A stretch of DNA of 64,000 bases. Source: Sporosarcina luteola. Lineage in GTDB: Bacteria; Bacillota; Bacilli; Bacillales_A; Planococcaceae. The notes under the pieces are model-generated. The model searched no databases, was not told the origin of the DNA, and was given only the letters and a program-made list of their open reading frames with translations. The DNA lies in assembly GCA_014204635.1 (NCBI GenBank), contig JACHLS010000002.1, positions 372,001-436,000 of the forward strand, read 5' to 3'. Both the position numbers and the translations under genes were made by a program. Shown here piece after piece: positions 35,877-46,066 of the stretch. The stretch's first letter is position 1. Each line of letters begins with the position of its first letter.

Positions 35877-37412
35877 ATGCGTTCCACATTCATGGGTCTT
35901 GAAACAAACAAACGCGGTCTCTACACCCAGCAGTCCGCCCTTTATACAACCGGCCACAATATTAGCAATGCGAATACCCTTGGCTACTCCCGCCAGCGCG
36001 TCAACATGCAGGCAACCGCTGGCTTCCCTGGCGTCGGCCTGAATGCAGGAACGATGCCTGGATTCCTCGGAACTGGAGTGGAAGCAGGCTCGATTCAACG
36101 GATCCGTGATACGTTCGTCGATCAGCAGTATCGCCAGGAATCGAATAAGCTTGGATACTGGGAATCCCGATCAAAGGCGATCGAGCAGATGGAGGATGTG
36201 CTTGCGGAGCCGTCTGAATATGGTTTGCAGAAATCATTGAGTGAGTTTTGGGCTTCCTTGCAGACGCTTGCCAGCAGTCCGGAAAATGGGGGAGCACGTG
36301 CTGTTGCCGTAGAACGAGGTGTAGCAGTTGCGGAGTCCTTCAATTATATGCATAAATCCTTGACGGAAATCCAGGATAATCTAGGGAAAGAGCTCGGTGT
36401 ATCGACAAAAGACATTAACTCCATCATGCAGCAGATTGCCGACTTGAACCGCCAAATTTCGAATGTCGAGCCGAATGGCTATATGCCGAATGACTTATAT
36501 GATGCTCGAGATCTATTGCTAGATAAATTGTCTACATATGTGCCAATTGAAGTGAGCTATGAGAAATCGGGTGGCCGCGCTCTTGCGATTGCGGAAGGTT
36601 CTGTAACGGTTAGTATAAAGACAAACGGGGAATCGATCACAGTTGTAAAAGGAAAAGACTATGCGGAGATGAGCATTAAAGATGCCGTCGCTGGAGATCC
36701 TCAGAGCTCTGACAAGATGACAGGATTTACGTTTACTGCCAATGGAGAGGCGAATGGCGGAGACTTTGACATTTCAGATATGCAAAAATCCGGCGAGCTG
36801 AAGTCGCTAGTCGACTCATTTGGATATAACGATGGCACAGGCGTCAAAGGACTTTATCCTGATATGATTGACAAATTGAATAAAATGGCCCAAGAATTTG
36901 CACATGCTTTCAACGAGCAACATAAAGCTGGGAAAGATTTAGAAGGCAATACAGGCGAGACCTTTTTTGAGCCGGAGGATAAAGATGCTATATCTGCGGC
37001 GACTATTTCCGTCAATCAAGCTATCCAGGATAATCCTAATAAACTGGCTGCTGCTAATCAGGAGCATACCGGTATAGAAGCGGGGAACGGAAAGAATGCC
37101 AAGGCCCTCGCAGATGTCCAGTTCAAGAAAATCAGTGCGTTAGATAATTCAACTGTACAATCGTATTATTCCGGCGTGATCGGCGAACTCGGTGTAGAAG
37201 GCCAGCAATCCAACAATATGACGTTTAATGCGACTACACTGCTTGGAGCGGTTTCCAACCGCAGAGATTCCATCAGCTCGGTCTCACTGGATGAAGAAAT
37301 GACCAATATGATTCAATTCCAACAAGCATATAATGCTTCCGCCCGCATGATTACAGTCATTGACGAAACGCTCGACAAAATCATCAATGGCATGGGCGTT
37401 GTCGGCAGGTAA
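35877..37412 (+). CDS. flgK: Flagellar hook-associated protein FlgK (HAP1)
   Basis: A 511-residue hook-filament junction protein. The N-terminal D0 has MGLETNKRGLYTQQSALYTT and GHNISNANTLGYSRQRV, and the C-terminus has SLDEEMTNMIQFQQAYNASA and RMITVIDETLDKIINGMG, both signatures of rod/hook axial proteins. AAGGAGGACAC precedes the ATG. The 16-18 bp gaps on either side show an operon. Confidence 0.96.
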   Translation: MRSTFMGLETNKRGLYTQQSALYTTGHNISNANTLGYSRQRVNMQATAGFPGVGLNAGTMPGFLGTGVEAGSIQRIRDTFVDQQYRQESNKLGYWESRSKAIEQMEDVLAEPSEYGLQKSLSEFWASLQTLASSPENGGARAVAVERGVAVAESFNYMHKSLTEIQDNLGKELGVSTKDINSIMQQIADLNRQISNVEPNGYMPNDLYDARDLLLDKLSTYVPIEVSYEKSGGRALAIAEGSVTVSIKTNGESITVVKGKDYAEMSIKDAVAGDPQSSDKMTGFTFTANGEANGGDFDISDMQKSGELKSLVDSFGYNDGTGVKGLYPDMIDKLNKMAQEFAHAFNEQHKAGKDLEGNTGETFFEPEDKDAISAATISVNQAIQDNPNKLAAANQEHTGIEAGNGKNAKALADVQFKKISALDNSTVQSYYSGVIGELGVEGQQSNNMTFNATTLLGAVSNRRDSISSVSLDEEMTNMIQFQQAYNASARMITVIDETLDKIINGMGVVGR

Positions 37413-37430
37413 GAAAGGGGATCGAAATAA

Positions 37431-38336
37431 ATGCGTGTAACACAATCTATGCTCTCGAGTAATATGCTCCGGAATCTCACAACAAGCTACAACAAGATGG
37501 GGAAACTCCAAGAGCAGATTAATACAGGTAAAAAAGTAAACCGTCCATCCGACGATCCAGTCGTTGTAATGAAAGGACTCGGATACGGGATGCAAGTTGA
37601 TAAAGTAGCCCAATTCCAGAAAAACTTGACCGAAGTCAATAACTGGATGGATAGTTCAGATGATGCGCTGGATGGGGTTGGTTCTGTATTGGATAGAGCC
37701 AAGTACATTACAACCAATGCAGCAAATACTGGAACCATGACCCCTGGTGATCGGGACAAGATTAAAGTTGAACTGGAACAGTTGCGCCAACAGATTCAAG
37801 ATTTGGCTAATACCAAAGTTGGAGATAAGTATATTTTTAGTGGGTCTCTAACGGATACACCGCTTTACGATAAAGCGAACAATCAATATCCACTTTTAAG
37901 CACTGATAGTACTCCAAATGGAGCAGCAACAGCTTATGAAAAAAACATAGAGATTGAAGTATTCGACGGTGTCAGCTTACGTGTTAACTCTACAGCTGGA
38001 AAAATGTTTAAAGATATTGATACTATGTTTCAAGAGTTGGCTGATATCGGAGAAGATGGAGTCGGATTTAGCGAAGGAATTGAAAAGATAGACAACTTGA
38101 TGAATGACGTTCTGACCCATCGTGCAGACATCGGAGCGCGCTCCAACCGAGCCGAACTTATGAGCAACCGTCTCGAAATGCAGGAAGGGGCTGCAAAAAA
38201 ACAACGCTCCGAAAATGAAGATATCGACTATGAAAAAGCCATCACGGAAATGATTACGCAAGAATCAATCCATCGTGCGGCACTTTCTGTAGGAGCACGA
38301 ATCATTCAACCTTCTTTAGTCGACTTTTTACGCTAA
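37431..38336 (+). CDS. flgL: Flagellar hook-associated protein FlgL (HAP3)
   Basis: A 301-residue junction protein. It has RVTQSMLSSNMLRNLTTSYN, INTGKKVNRPSDDPVVVMKG and a flagellin-like C-terminus YEKAITEMITQESIHRAAL. AAAGGGGATCG precedes the ATG. Followed by a perfect inverted repeat and then yviE. Confidence 0.96.
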   Translation: MRVTQSMLSSNMLRNLTTSYNKMGKLQEQINTGKKVNRPSDDPVVVMKGLGYGMQVDKVAQFQKNLTEVNNWMDSSDDALDGVGSVLDRAKYITTNAANTGTMTPGDRDKIKVELEQLRQQIQDLANTKVGDKYIFSGSLTDTPLYDKANNQYPLLSTDSTPNGAATAYEKNIEIEVFDGVSLRVNSTAGKMFKDIDTMFQELADIGEDGVGFSEGIEKIDNLMNDVLTHRADIGARSNRAELMSNRLEMQEGAAKKQRSENEDIDYEKAITEMITQESIHRAALSVGARIIQPSLVDFLR

Positions 38337-38347
38337 TTAGTTAAGCA

Positions 38348-38388
38348 GTGCCAGGTAAATAACTCAAATGAAGAGGTTTACCTGGCAC
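38348..38388. repeat. Perfect 12-bp inverted repeat between flgL and yviE
   Basis: GTGCCAGGTAAA (38348-38359) and TTTACCTGGCAC (38377-38388) can form a 12-bp stem with a 17-base loop. No T-run follows, so it is not a standard terminator. It may be a processing or stabilising element, or a dispersed palindromic repeat. Confidence 0.75.
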
Positions 38389-38416
38389 CTATCCATTGGG
38401 GCGAATAGGTGATAGC

Positions 38417-38971
38417 ATGCAAATTCCACAACTTCAAATTCAAACAACCCGGGGAGTCCTTGGTCTTCAAATCGACAAGCCAGTGCAGGAAATCGAACAG
38501 CCTAAAGCCACTCAACACATTGAACAACCCGCCGCAATTCTTGAAATGTCCACGACGAGGCCTCAAATTTCAATTGATACAACGGAAAACCGTGCCGATC
38601 TGGATTTAAAAAGTCCACTGCGACGCGGAAATGAAAATGCCCGCTACGGCATGCAGCAAGTACTTGAAGGTGTAGGCAGACGTGCACAGGAAGGACAGCA
38701 ATTGATGCGGATAGAGGATGGCGGCAATGCGCTTGTTAATTTGATTAAACAGGATACGAACCGTCCTAATGCACCACTAGGCATCCAGTTTGTGGGTGAT
38801 CGGTTAAAAATTCAAACAAATTTCTCGCCAGGCACATTAGATATCAAGGCCACGCCGCAAAAGCCAACCCATGAGGTTCAAATCAACCGGCCTGTCCATC
38901 AGTACACTCCTGGGAAAGTGACAGGGATAGTAGAACAGTATCCGTCCATTGAAATGGATTGGAAGGTATAA
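38417..38971 (+). CDS. yviE: YviE-like flagellar-region protein (DUF6470)
   Basis: A 184-residue protein starting QIPQLQIQTTRGVLGLQI, the YviE pattern, with a repeated IEQP-type stretch and a C-terminus rich in IEMDW-type strands. Function unknown. AGGTGATAGC precedes ATG 38417. It lies between flgL and fliW as in B. subtilis and ends at a terminator. Confidence 0.85.
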   Translation: MQIPQLQIQTTRGVLGLQIDKPVQEIEQPKATQHIEQPAAILEMSTTRPQISIDTTENRADLDLKSPLRRGNENARYGMQQVLEGVGRRAQEGQQLMRIEDGGNALVNLIKQDTNRPNAPLGIQFVGDRLKIQTNFSPGTLDIKATPQKPTHEVQINRPVHQYTPGKVTGIVEQYPSIEMDWKV

Positions 38972-38989
38972 AACATGTAAGCAGATGTC

Positions 38990-39016
38990 AGAACGTATTT
39001 TACGTTCTTTTTTTAT
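38990..39016 (+). terminator. Terminator after yviE
   Basis: AGAACGTA and TACGTTCT around TTT, followed by seven T. Confidence 0.82.
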
Positions 39017-39089
39017 GCATAGTTTAATGAGAATGTTATTCTATAAACAATTAATCTGTTAGATAGTAGATTGAAAAAGGAGTGATTAC

Positions 39090-39521
39090 ATGATGATCCA
39101 AACAAAATTTCATGGCCCAATGGAAATGGAAACCGACCAGCTTTGGAATTTTCCCAAAGGTCTTCCTGGTTTCGAGAACGAAAGAAAGTTTGTCCTTCTG
39201 CCGATCGAAGGCAATGATATGTTTCAAGTGCTGCAATCTGTACAAACGCCAACTGTCGCTTTTATTGTAGCTAATCCCTATACATGGGCAACAGACTATA
39301 CATTTGAGATTGACGAACCAACTGTCGAACTGCTGGAAATAAAAAAAGAAGACGATATCTTCGTACTTGGCATATTGTCACTGAAACAACCGTTCGAAGC
39401 ATCAACAATCAACTTGCAGGCTCCTCTTATCTTCCAGCTCCATAACCGACAAGCCAAGCAGATGATCTTAAACGACAACCGTTTTACGATCCGCCACCCG
39501 ATCGGCAAAGGAGGGAACTGA
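39090..39521 (+). CDS. fliW: Flagellar assembly factor FliW
   Basis: A 143-residue FliW. It binds flagellin and, when flagellin is short, CsrA instead, which frees hag mRNA for translation. FPKGLPGFENERKFVLLPI is the family signature; IEIDEPTV-like and HPI are also present. AAAAGGAG precedes ATG 39090. One base separates it from csrA. Confidence 0.96.
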   Translation: MMIQTKFHGPMEMETDQLWNFPKGLPGFENERKFVLLPIEGNDMFQVLQSVQTPTVAFIVANPYTWATDYTFEIDEPTVELLEIKKEDDIFVLGILSLKQPFEASTINLQAPLIFQLHNRQAKQMILNDNRFTIRHPIGKGGN

Positions 39522-39522
39522 G

Positions 39523-39744
39523 ATGCTCGTCTTATCCAGGAAAACAAATGAAACCCTCAAAATCGGCGATGCCATTGAAATTAAAATCCTTGAAATCAAA
39601 GGAGATACTGTACGGATTGGCATTGAAGCACCAAAGGACATTGACATTCTTCGCGGTGAACTTGTCCAAACCATTTCTGAAACAAATACGGAGTCGATTG
39701 AGATATCTTCCGACTTATTCTCGGAGTTAATCAAAAACAAGTAA
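39523..39744 (+). CDS. csrA: Carbon storage/translation regulator CsrA
   Basis: A 73-residue RNA-binding homodimer. MLVLSRKTNETLKIGD holds Leu4 and Arg6, and the RNA-contacting Arg of the HRxEI element is kept in DILRGEL. In Bacillus CsrA blocks the hag ribosome binding site. GGAGGG precedes the ATG; a strong terminator follows. Two candidate CsrA sites lie in the hag leader. Confidence 0.97.
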   Translation: MLVLSRKTNETLKIGDAIEIKILEIKGDTVRIGIEAPKDIDILRGELVQTISETNTESIEISSDLFSELIKNK

Positions 39745-39751
39745 ACGAACA

Positions 39752-39806
39752 TGCCAGAAACGAGGGGCCGAGCGCCTTCGTTTCTGGCAAAATTAGTTCT
39801 TTTTAT
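39752..39806 (+). terminator. Terminator after csrA
   Basis: TGCCAGAAACGA (39752-39763) and TCGTTTCTGGCA (39778-39789) form a perfect 12-bp stem; a T-rich tail follows. Confidence 0.82.
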
Positions 39807-39845
39807 ATTCTATAATAATCTTCATAATTTCTTTCTACAAATCGC

Positions 39846-39872
39846 TAAACACTTTTCCAAGCCATCCGATAT
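39846..39872 (+). promoter_or_regulatory. Sigma-D promoter of hag
   Basis: TAAA (39846-39849), 15-base spacer, TCCGATAT (39865-39872). This is one base off the sigma-D consensus, placed before flagellin as expected. Confidence 0.85.
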
Positions 39873-39883
39873 TAGTAATGTAA

Positions 39884-39918
39884 GCGGTCGATAGAGACCG
39901 GCCGGCTCCATCGACCGC
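39884..39918 (+). promoter_or_regulatory. 5' hairpin of hag leader
   Basis: GCGGTCGAT and ATCGACCGC form a perfect 9-bp stem within a few bases of the predicted transcript start, which would protect the mRNA 5' end. Confidence 0.65.
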
Positions 39919-39933
39919 CGAACAACATGGGTC

Positions 39934-39969
39934 ACAAGGACGTGAACCCGCCACATACTCAAGGAGGAA
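39934..39969 (+). promoter_or_regulatory. Candidate CsrA-binding sites in hag leader
   Basis: ACAAGGACGT (39934-39943) is one base off the CsrA consensus ACARGGAUGU. CAAGGAGGAA (39960-39969) covers the Shine-Dalgarno sequence. This two-site layout is that of B. subtilis hag. Confidence 0.7.
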
Positions 39970-39975
39970 ATGAAA

Positions 39976-40938
39976 ATGAGAATTAATCACAACATCGCGG
40001 CTCTTAACACTCACCGCCAACTAGGTGCAAACAACACACAAGCATCTAAAAACCTAGAAAAACTATCTTCTGGTCTTAAAATCAACCGTGCAGGAGACGA
40101 TGCAGCTGGTCTAGCAATCTCCGAAAAAATGCGTGGCCAAATCCGTGGTTTGGACATGGCTCAAAAGAACGCACAAGACGGTATCTCTTTGATCCAAACT
40201 GCTGAAGGTGCATTGAACGAAACTCATGCCATTCTTCAACGTATGCGCGAACTAGCTACTCAAGCAGCGAACGATACTAACGTTACTTCTGACCGTAGCG
40301 AAATTCAAAAAGAAATCAACTCTTTGACTTCTGAAATTAACCGTATTGCGAATACTACTGAATTCAACACTCAAAAATTAATGAGTGGTGCAGGTGGCGC
40401 TAAATTTACTGCTACATTCCAAATTGGTGCTAACAATGGCCAAGCAATGGAAATTGAAATTTACAAAATGGATGCTACTGCTTTAGGATTGCAAGGAACT
40501 ACTTCAGGGTCTCCTCACGCTGTAGGCGCATCCACAACTGGTTTGGGTGTGAAACAAGGTGCTGATACTGTTGCTAATGCAACATATAGAGGTTCAGGAG
40601 TAAATAACGGTACTTCTTCAACATCTGTTGGAGGGGGATTGGATATTTCAACTCATGAAAAAGCAACTGCAGCCATCGAAGCAATCGACCAAGCGCTTGA
40701 AACAGTTTCTGCACAACGTTCAAGCCTTGGTGCGTTCCAAAACCGTTTGGAGCACACAATCAACAACCTTGGAACTTCTTCCGAGAACTTAACTGCTGCT
40801 GAATCCCGTATCCGTGACGTTGATATGGCGAAAGAAATGATGGAGTTCACAAAGAACAACATCTTGACGCAAGCAGCACAAGCAATGTTGGCTCAAGCCA
40901 ACCAACAACCACAAGGGGTACTTCAACTTCTACGTTAA
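39976..40938 (+). CDS. hag: Flagellin Hag
   Basis: A 320-residue flagellin forming the filament. The N-terminus is MRINHNIAALNTHRQLGANN, with the typical SSGLKINRAGDDAAGLAIS; the C-terminus ends QANQQPQGVLQLLR. The central part (about residues 165-222) is a Ser/Thr/Gly-rich insert that would be surface exposed and could carry O-glycans made by the downstream island. AAGGAGG lies 8 bases before ATG 39976. Codon use is clearly optimised for high expression compared with neighbours. Confidence 0.97.
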   Translation: MRINHNIAALNTHRQLGANNTQASKNLEKLSSGLKINRAGDDAAGLAISEKMRGQIRGLDMAQKNAQDGISLIQTAEGALNETHAILQRMRELATQAANDTNVTSDRSEIQKEINSLTSEINRIANTTEFNTQKLMSGAGGAKFTATFQIGANNGQAMEIEIYKMDATALGLQGTTSGSPHAVGASTTGLGVKQGADTVANATYRGSGVNNGTSSTSVGGGLDISTHEKATAAIEAIDQALETVSAQRSSLGAFQNRLEHTINNLGTSSENLTAAESRIRDVDMAKEMMEFTKNNILTQAAQAMLAQANQQPQGVLQLLR

Positions 40939-40948
40939 TCTGGTTAGC

Positions 40949-40985
40949 AAAACGCGATCCGAGCAATCGGTCGCGTTTTGTTTTA
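40949..40985 (+). terminator. Terminator after hag
   Basis: AAAACGCGA and TCGCGTTTT with an inner CC/GG pair, followed by TTTT. Confidence 0.88.
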
Positions 40986-41558
40986 ATTAATAGATTGCAA
41001 TAATAATTTTTTAAGGTCTTTAATTTCTATACAAAACTGACGAAAATATCCTTCTTAAATGATCCGCCATGGTTTCCTTTAATATATTTCTTTAATGGGA
41101 TAACTGCCATTCTCGATATAACCGCTAACTTACTCCAAAATGTTCTTCATAAAAATTATTGATCCTTTTTTCTGCTTCTTAACTGATGAAATCCTCACCG
41201 AGCAAACTTCTCTAGAGGATTTATTCTTGAAAGTGAGAGGATGAAAAGGTTGATATATTATTATCAAACCAATTTTACCTATTGACAACGAATTGTTTTA
41301 TCAAATTTTTCCTGTATCTATGGCATTTTATAATGTTGTGTTGTTGCTAGAAGTTAAATCTCATAATATTTAAATTTAATGATTTAGCTATATCTTTTGG
41401 AAAGGGAATTGGATAAAAATGTTTTAATTATAAAATCAAATCTTCCTTAGCCAATACCACAGTTACCCTCCTTTCAAGGGATTTCTTCATCCTTACTCTA
41501 CACATACTACTAAGAACATTCACTCTCACTATAACCCTTCAAACAATAATTTTCCACT
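40986..41558. other. Intergenic stretch without recognised genes
   Basis: AT-rich sequence of about 570 bp with stops in every frame. I see no coding, RNA or repeat signal before the sigma-D-like promoter at its end. Confidence 0.7.
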
Positions 41559-41584
41559 TAAAATCCCTTGCTTCCTACCGATAT
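41559..41584 (+). promoter_or_regulatory. Sigma-D-like promoter at the head of the glycosylation island
   Basis: TAAA (41559-41562), 14-base spacer, ACCGATAT (41577-41584). An overlapping TATAAT (41582-41587) could also serve sigma-A. Confidence 0.6.
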
Positions 41585-41639
41585 AATAGATAAGTCCAAG
41601 CTATGAATTGTGCAAATAAAATAACTGGAGGCGTTCTCC

Positions 41640-42242
41640 ATGAAACTAGTGTTTCAACAAGAAATCATTGAATTTGACAACAAAGTGACAGCGGAAGTAA
41701 TTATTGAAAAAATAAATGATATTTTAGAAAGTGGATATTATTTTAGTCATTTTATCGCAGATGAAATAGAAGTTTACGAAAATCACGAATCCTATCTGAA
41801 CGCACATATCCATGCTATCAACCAGCTTGAAATCATTGCAAAAACTATGAAGGAATTTACAAATGATGTCCTTCTTTCTGCTGAAGATTACGTGAAACGG
41901 GCATTGCCCGAACTACGATCAATTTCAAATGAATTTTACAATAATCCAACTGATGAAACATGGGAACGATTTGAGCAATTGCTGGAAGGGTTGCAGTGGA
42001 TTAACGGCGTTATTAAAACGATTGGACAGAGTAACGAGAAGCCAGATAACTGGGGTGAATACGAAGAGATTGCAACTGCATTACAAGAGGAATTGGCAAA
42101 CTTGGAGGAAGCGGTGGAAAATGAAGACCATGTATTGATTGGCGACATGATTCAATACGAAATTCTTCCTAATTTTGAAGCGCTGCAAGGTGCTGTACAA
42201 ACAACAATCGACAATGAAGGAACGCGACCGAATTTGAATTGA
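41640..42242 (+). CDS. Hypothetical acidic helical protein
   Basis: A 200-residue acidic protein not recognised as any family. It has long predicted helices, no membrane segment or signal peptide, and starts KLVFQQEIIEFDNKVTAEVIIEKINDILE split over two helices. GGAGG lies 10 bases before ATG 41640. It is preceded by a sigma-D-like promoter and followed within 28 bp by the first sugar enzyme, so it probably belongs with flagellin or its glycosylation. Function unknown. Confidence 0.8.
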   Translation: MKLVFQQEIIEFDNKVTAEVIIEKINDILESGYYFSHFIADEIEVYENHESYLNAHIHAINQLEIIAKTMKEFTNDVLLSAEDYVKRALPELRSISNEFYNNPTDETWERFEQLLEGLQWINGVIKTIGQSNEKPDNWGEYEEIATALQEELANLEEAVENEDHVLIGDMIQYEILPNFEALQGAVQTTIDNEGTRPNLN

Positions 42243-42257
42243 TAGTGAAGAATGTGA

Positions 42258-44222
<1,965 letters not shown>

Positions 44223-44226
<4 letters not shown>

Positions 44227-45170
44227 AACGTATTGTTGTGACAGGCGGTGCCGGATTTATCGGCTCGCATCTAATTGAAAGGTTAATGGAGCAAGGACAT
44301 GAAGTGATCTGTATCGATAATTTGTTGACGGGCTCATCTGAAAATATTGAACAGCATCAAACGAGTCCCAACTTTACATTTATTGAACACGATATTGTTT
44401 ATGCGCTTCCAGAAGTTGGGCAAGTCGATGAGATATACAATCTTGCATGCCCAGCGAGTCCGGTCCATTATCAAGCTGATCCCATCCATACTTTCAAAAC
44501 GAATATTATGGGTGCTTTACATGTCCTCGAATTAGCAAGAAAGACAGACGCGAAGGTGCTGCAAGCATCGACATCCGAAGTGTATGGTGATCCACTCGTC
44601 CATCCACAGCCAGAAACGTATGTAGGTCATGTCAATCCAATTGGCATTCGAAGTTGTTATGACGAAGGAAAGCGCGGAGCGGAAACGTTGTTTTTCGATT
44701 ATGCGAGGCAATTCGGGACGAAAATTAAAGTCATCCGTATTTTTAATACATATGGTCCAAGAATGCATCCAGAGGACGGACGGGTTGTTAGTAACTTCAT
44801 TATGCAAGCATTGAAGAAAAAACCTCTAACGGTTTACGGTGATGGCCACCAAACACGTTCGTTCTGTTATGTCGGTGATCTTGTCGGGGGGATCATCAAG
44901 ATGATGGCGTCTCCTGATACTCTACAAGGACCTATCAATTTAGGAAACCCAAATGAATTCACGATGCTTGAACTTGCACAACAAGTTCTGCGAATGACAA
45001 ATAGCAATACATCCCTTCAATTTCACCCATTGCCGTCTGACGATCCGAAACAGCGCCAGCCAGTAATCGATGAGGCCTTTGCACATTTGAAGTGGAAGCC
45101 GACTATCATGTTAGAAGAAGGTTTGAGAAAAACAATCGATTACTTTTTAACAAAAATCGAAGGGAAGTGA
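44223..45170 (+). CDS. UDP-glucuronate decarboxylase-like (UDP-xylose synthase)
   Basis: A 315-residue extended SDR enzyme. [13 protein letters not shown] binds [29 protein letters not shown] and [12 protein letters not shown] are the UXS hallmarks. It would turn UDP-glucuronate into UDP-xylose. galU and ugd directly downstream supply its substrate, so the three form a UDP-glucose to UDP-xylose line. Starts overlapping the galE stop. Confidence 0.9.
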
Positions 45171-45175
45171 ACGCG

Positions 45176-46066
45176 ATGCAAACAATTAAGAAAGCAGTTA
45201 TTCCAGCGGCGGGTCTCGGTACGCGGTTCCTTCCGGCTACGAAAGCCCAACCTAAGGAAATGCTACCCATAGTGGATAAGCCAGCCATTCAATATATTGT
45301 AGAAGAAGCTGTCGCATCCGGTATTGAAGACATCATCATTATTAGCGGTCGCAGTAAACGATCCATCGAAGATCATTTTGATAAGTCGTATGAACTTGAA
45401 AATAGTTTGAAGGAAAAAGAGAAGTGGGATATGTTACAAGAAATTCAGGCTATTTCCTCTTTGGCGAATATCCACTATATCCGCCAAAGAGAACCGAAAG
45501 GATTGGGTGACGCCATTACCTGTGCAAAAAGCTTTATCGGGGACGAACCATTTGCGGTACTCCTTGGAGATATTGTGTTGCAGTCAGAACAACCCGTGCT
45601 AGCCCAATTGATGAATGTATACGAAAAAGATCAAGTTTCTGTGATTGGTGTCCAAAGTGTTCCGAAAGAAGAAGTGAAAAATTATGGGGTCATTGATCCA
45701 CTCTCTTCGCAGGATGCAATGGGCGTAATCGAAGTAAACCGCTTTGTTGAAAAGCCATCCATCGAAGATGCACCATCCACTTTGGCAATTATGGGCCGCT
45801 ATATATTAACGCCTGGGGTTTTTGATGCACTGGAGCAGACGGAACCGGGAGCAGGGGGCGAAATCCAATTGACGGATGCCATTGAACTGTTAAAAGACAA
45901 AGAGCGGATTTTAGCATGTGATGTCAAAGGAATTGTCCATGATGTAGGCAGTAAGCTCGGCTTTGTAAAAGCGACGATCGATTTCGCCCTTGAACGGGAA
46001 GAATTGCGGAAGGATGTCCTCGACTATTTGGAATTGCTCGTACGGAAAGCGAGGAAAACGGTGTGA
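45176..46066 (+). CDS. galU: UTP-glucose-1-phosphate uridylyltransferase
   Basis: A 296-residue GalU/GtaB enzyme making UDP-glucose. AVIPAAGLGTRFLPATKAQP and KEMLPIVDKPAIQYIVEEA are the nucleotide-binding signature; GAGGEIQLTDAI is also present. ATG 45176 follows GAAGGGAAGTGA; a longer frame upstream overlaps the previous gene without a site. Overlaps ugd by 4 bp (GTGA). Confidence 0.95.
   Translation: MQTIKKAVIPAAGLGTRFLPATKAQPKEMLPIVDKPAIQYIVEEAVASGIEDIIIISGRSKRSIEDHFDKSYELENSLKEKEKWDMLQEIQAISSLANIHYIRQREPKGLGDAITCAKSFIGDEPFAVLLGDIVLQSEQPVLAQLMNVYEKDQVSVIGVQSVPKEEVKNYGVIDPLSSQDAMGVIEVNRFVEKPSIEDAPSTLAIMGRYILTPGVFDALEQTEPGAGGEIQLTDAIELLKDKERILACDVKGIVHDVGSKLGFVKATIDFALEREELRKDVLDYLELLVRKARKTV

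Noticed and set aside
35043..41000. Tn- or phage-borne origin for the flagellar block
   Set aside because: Gene order matches the B. subtilis chromosome, and no integrase, att-like repeat or composition shift is seen.
41000..41560. Small RNA or riboswitch after hag
   Set aside because: No stable hairpin series, terminator or promoter pair could be seen by eye.
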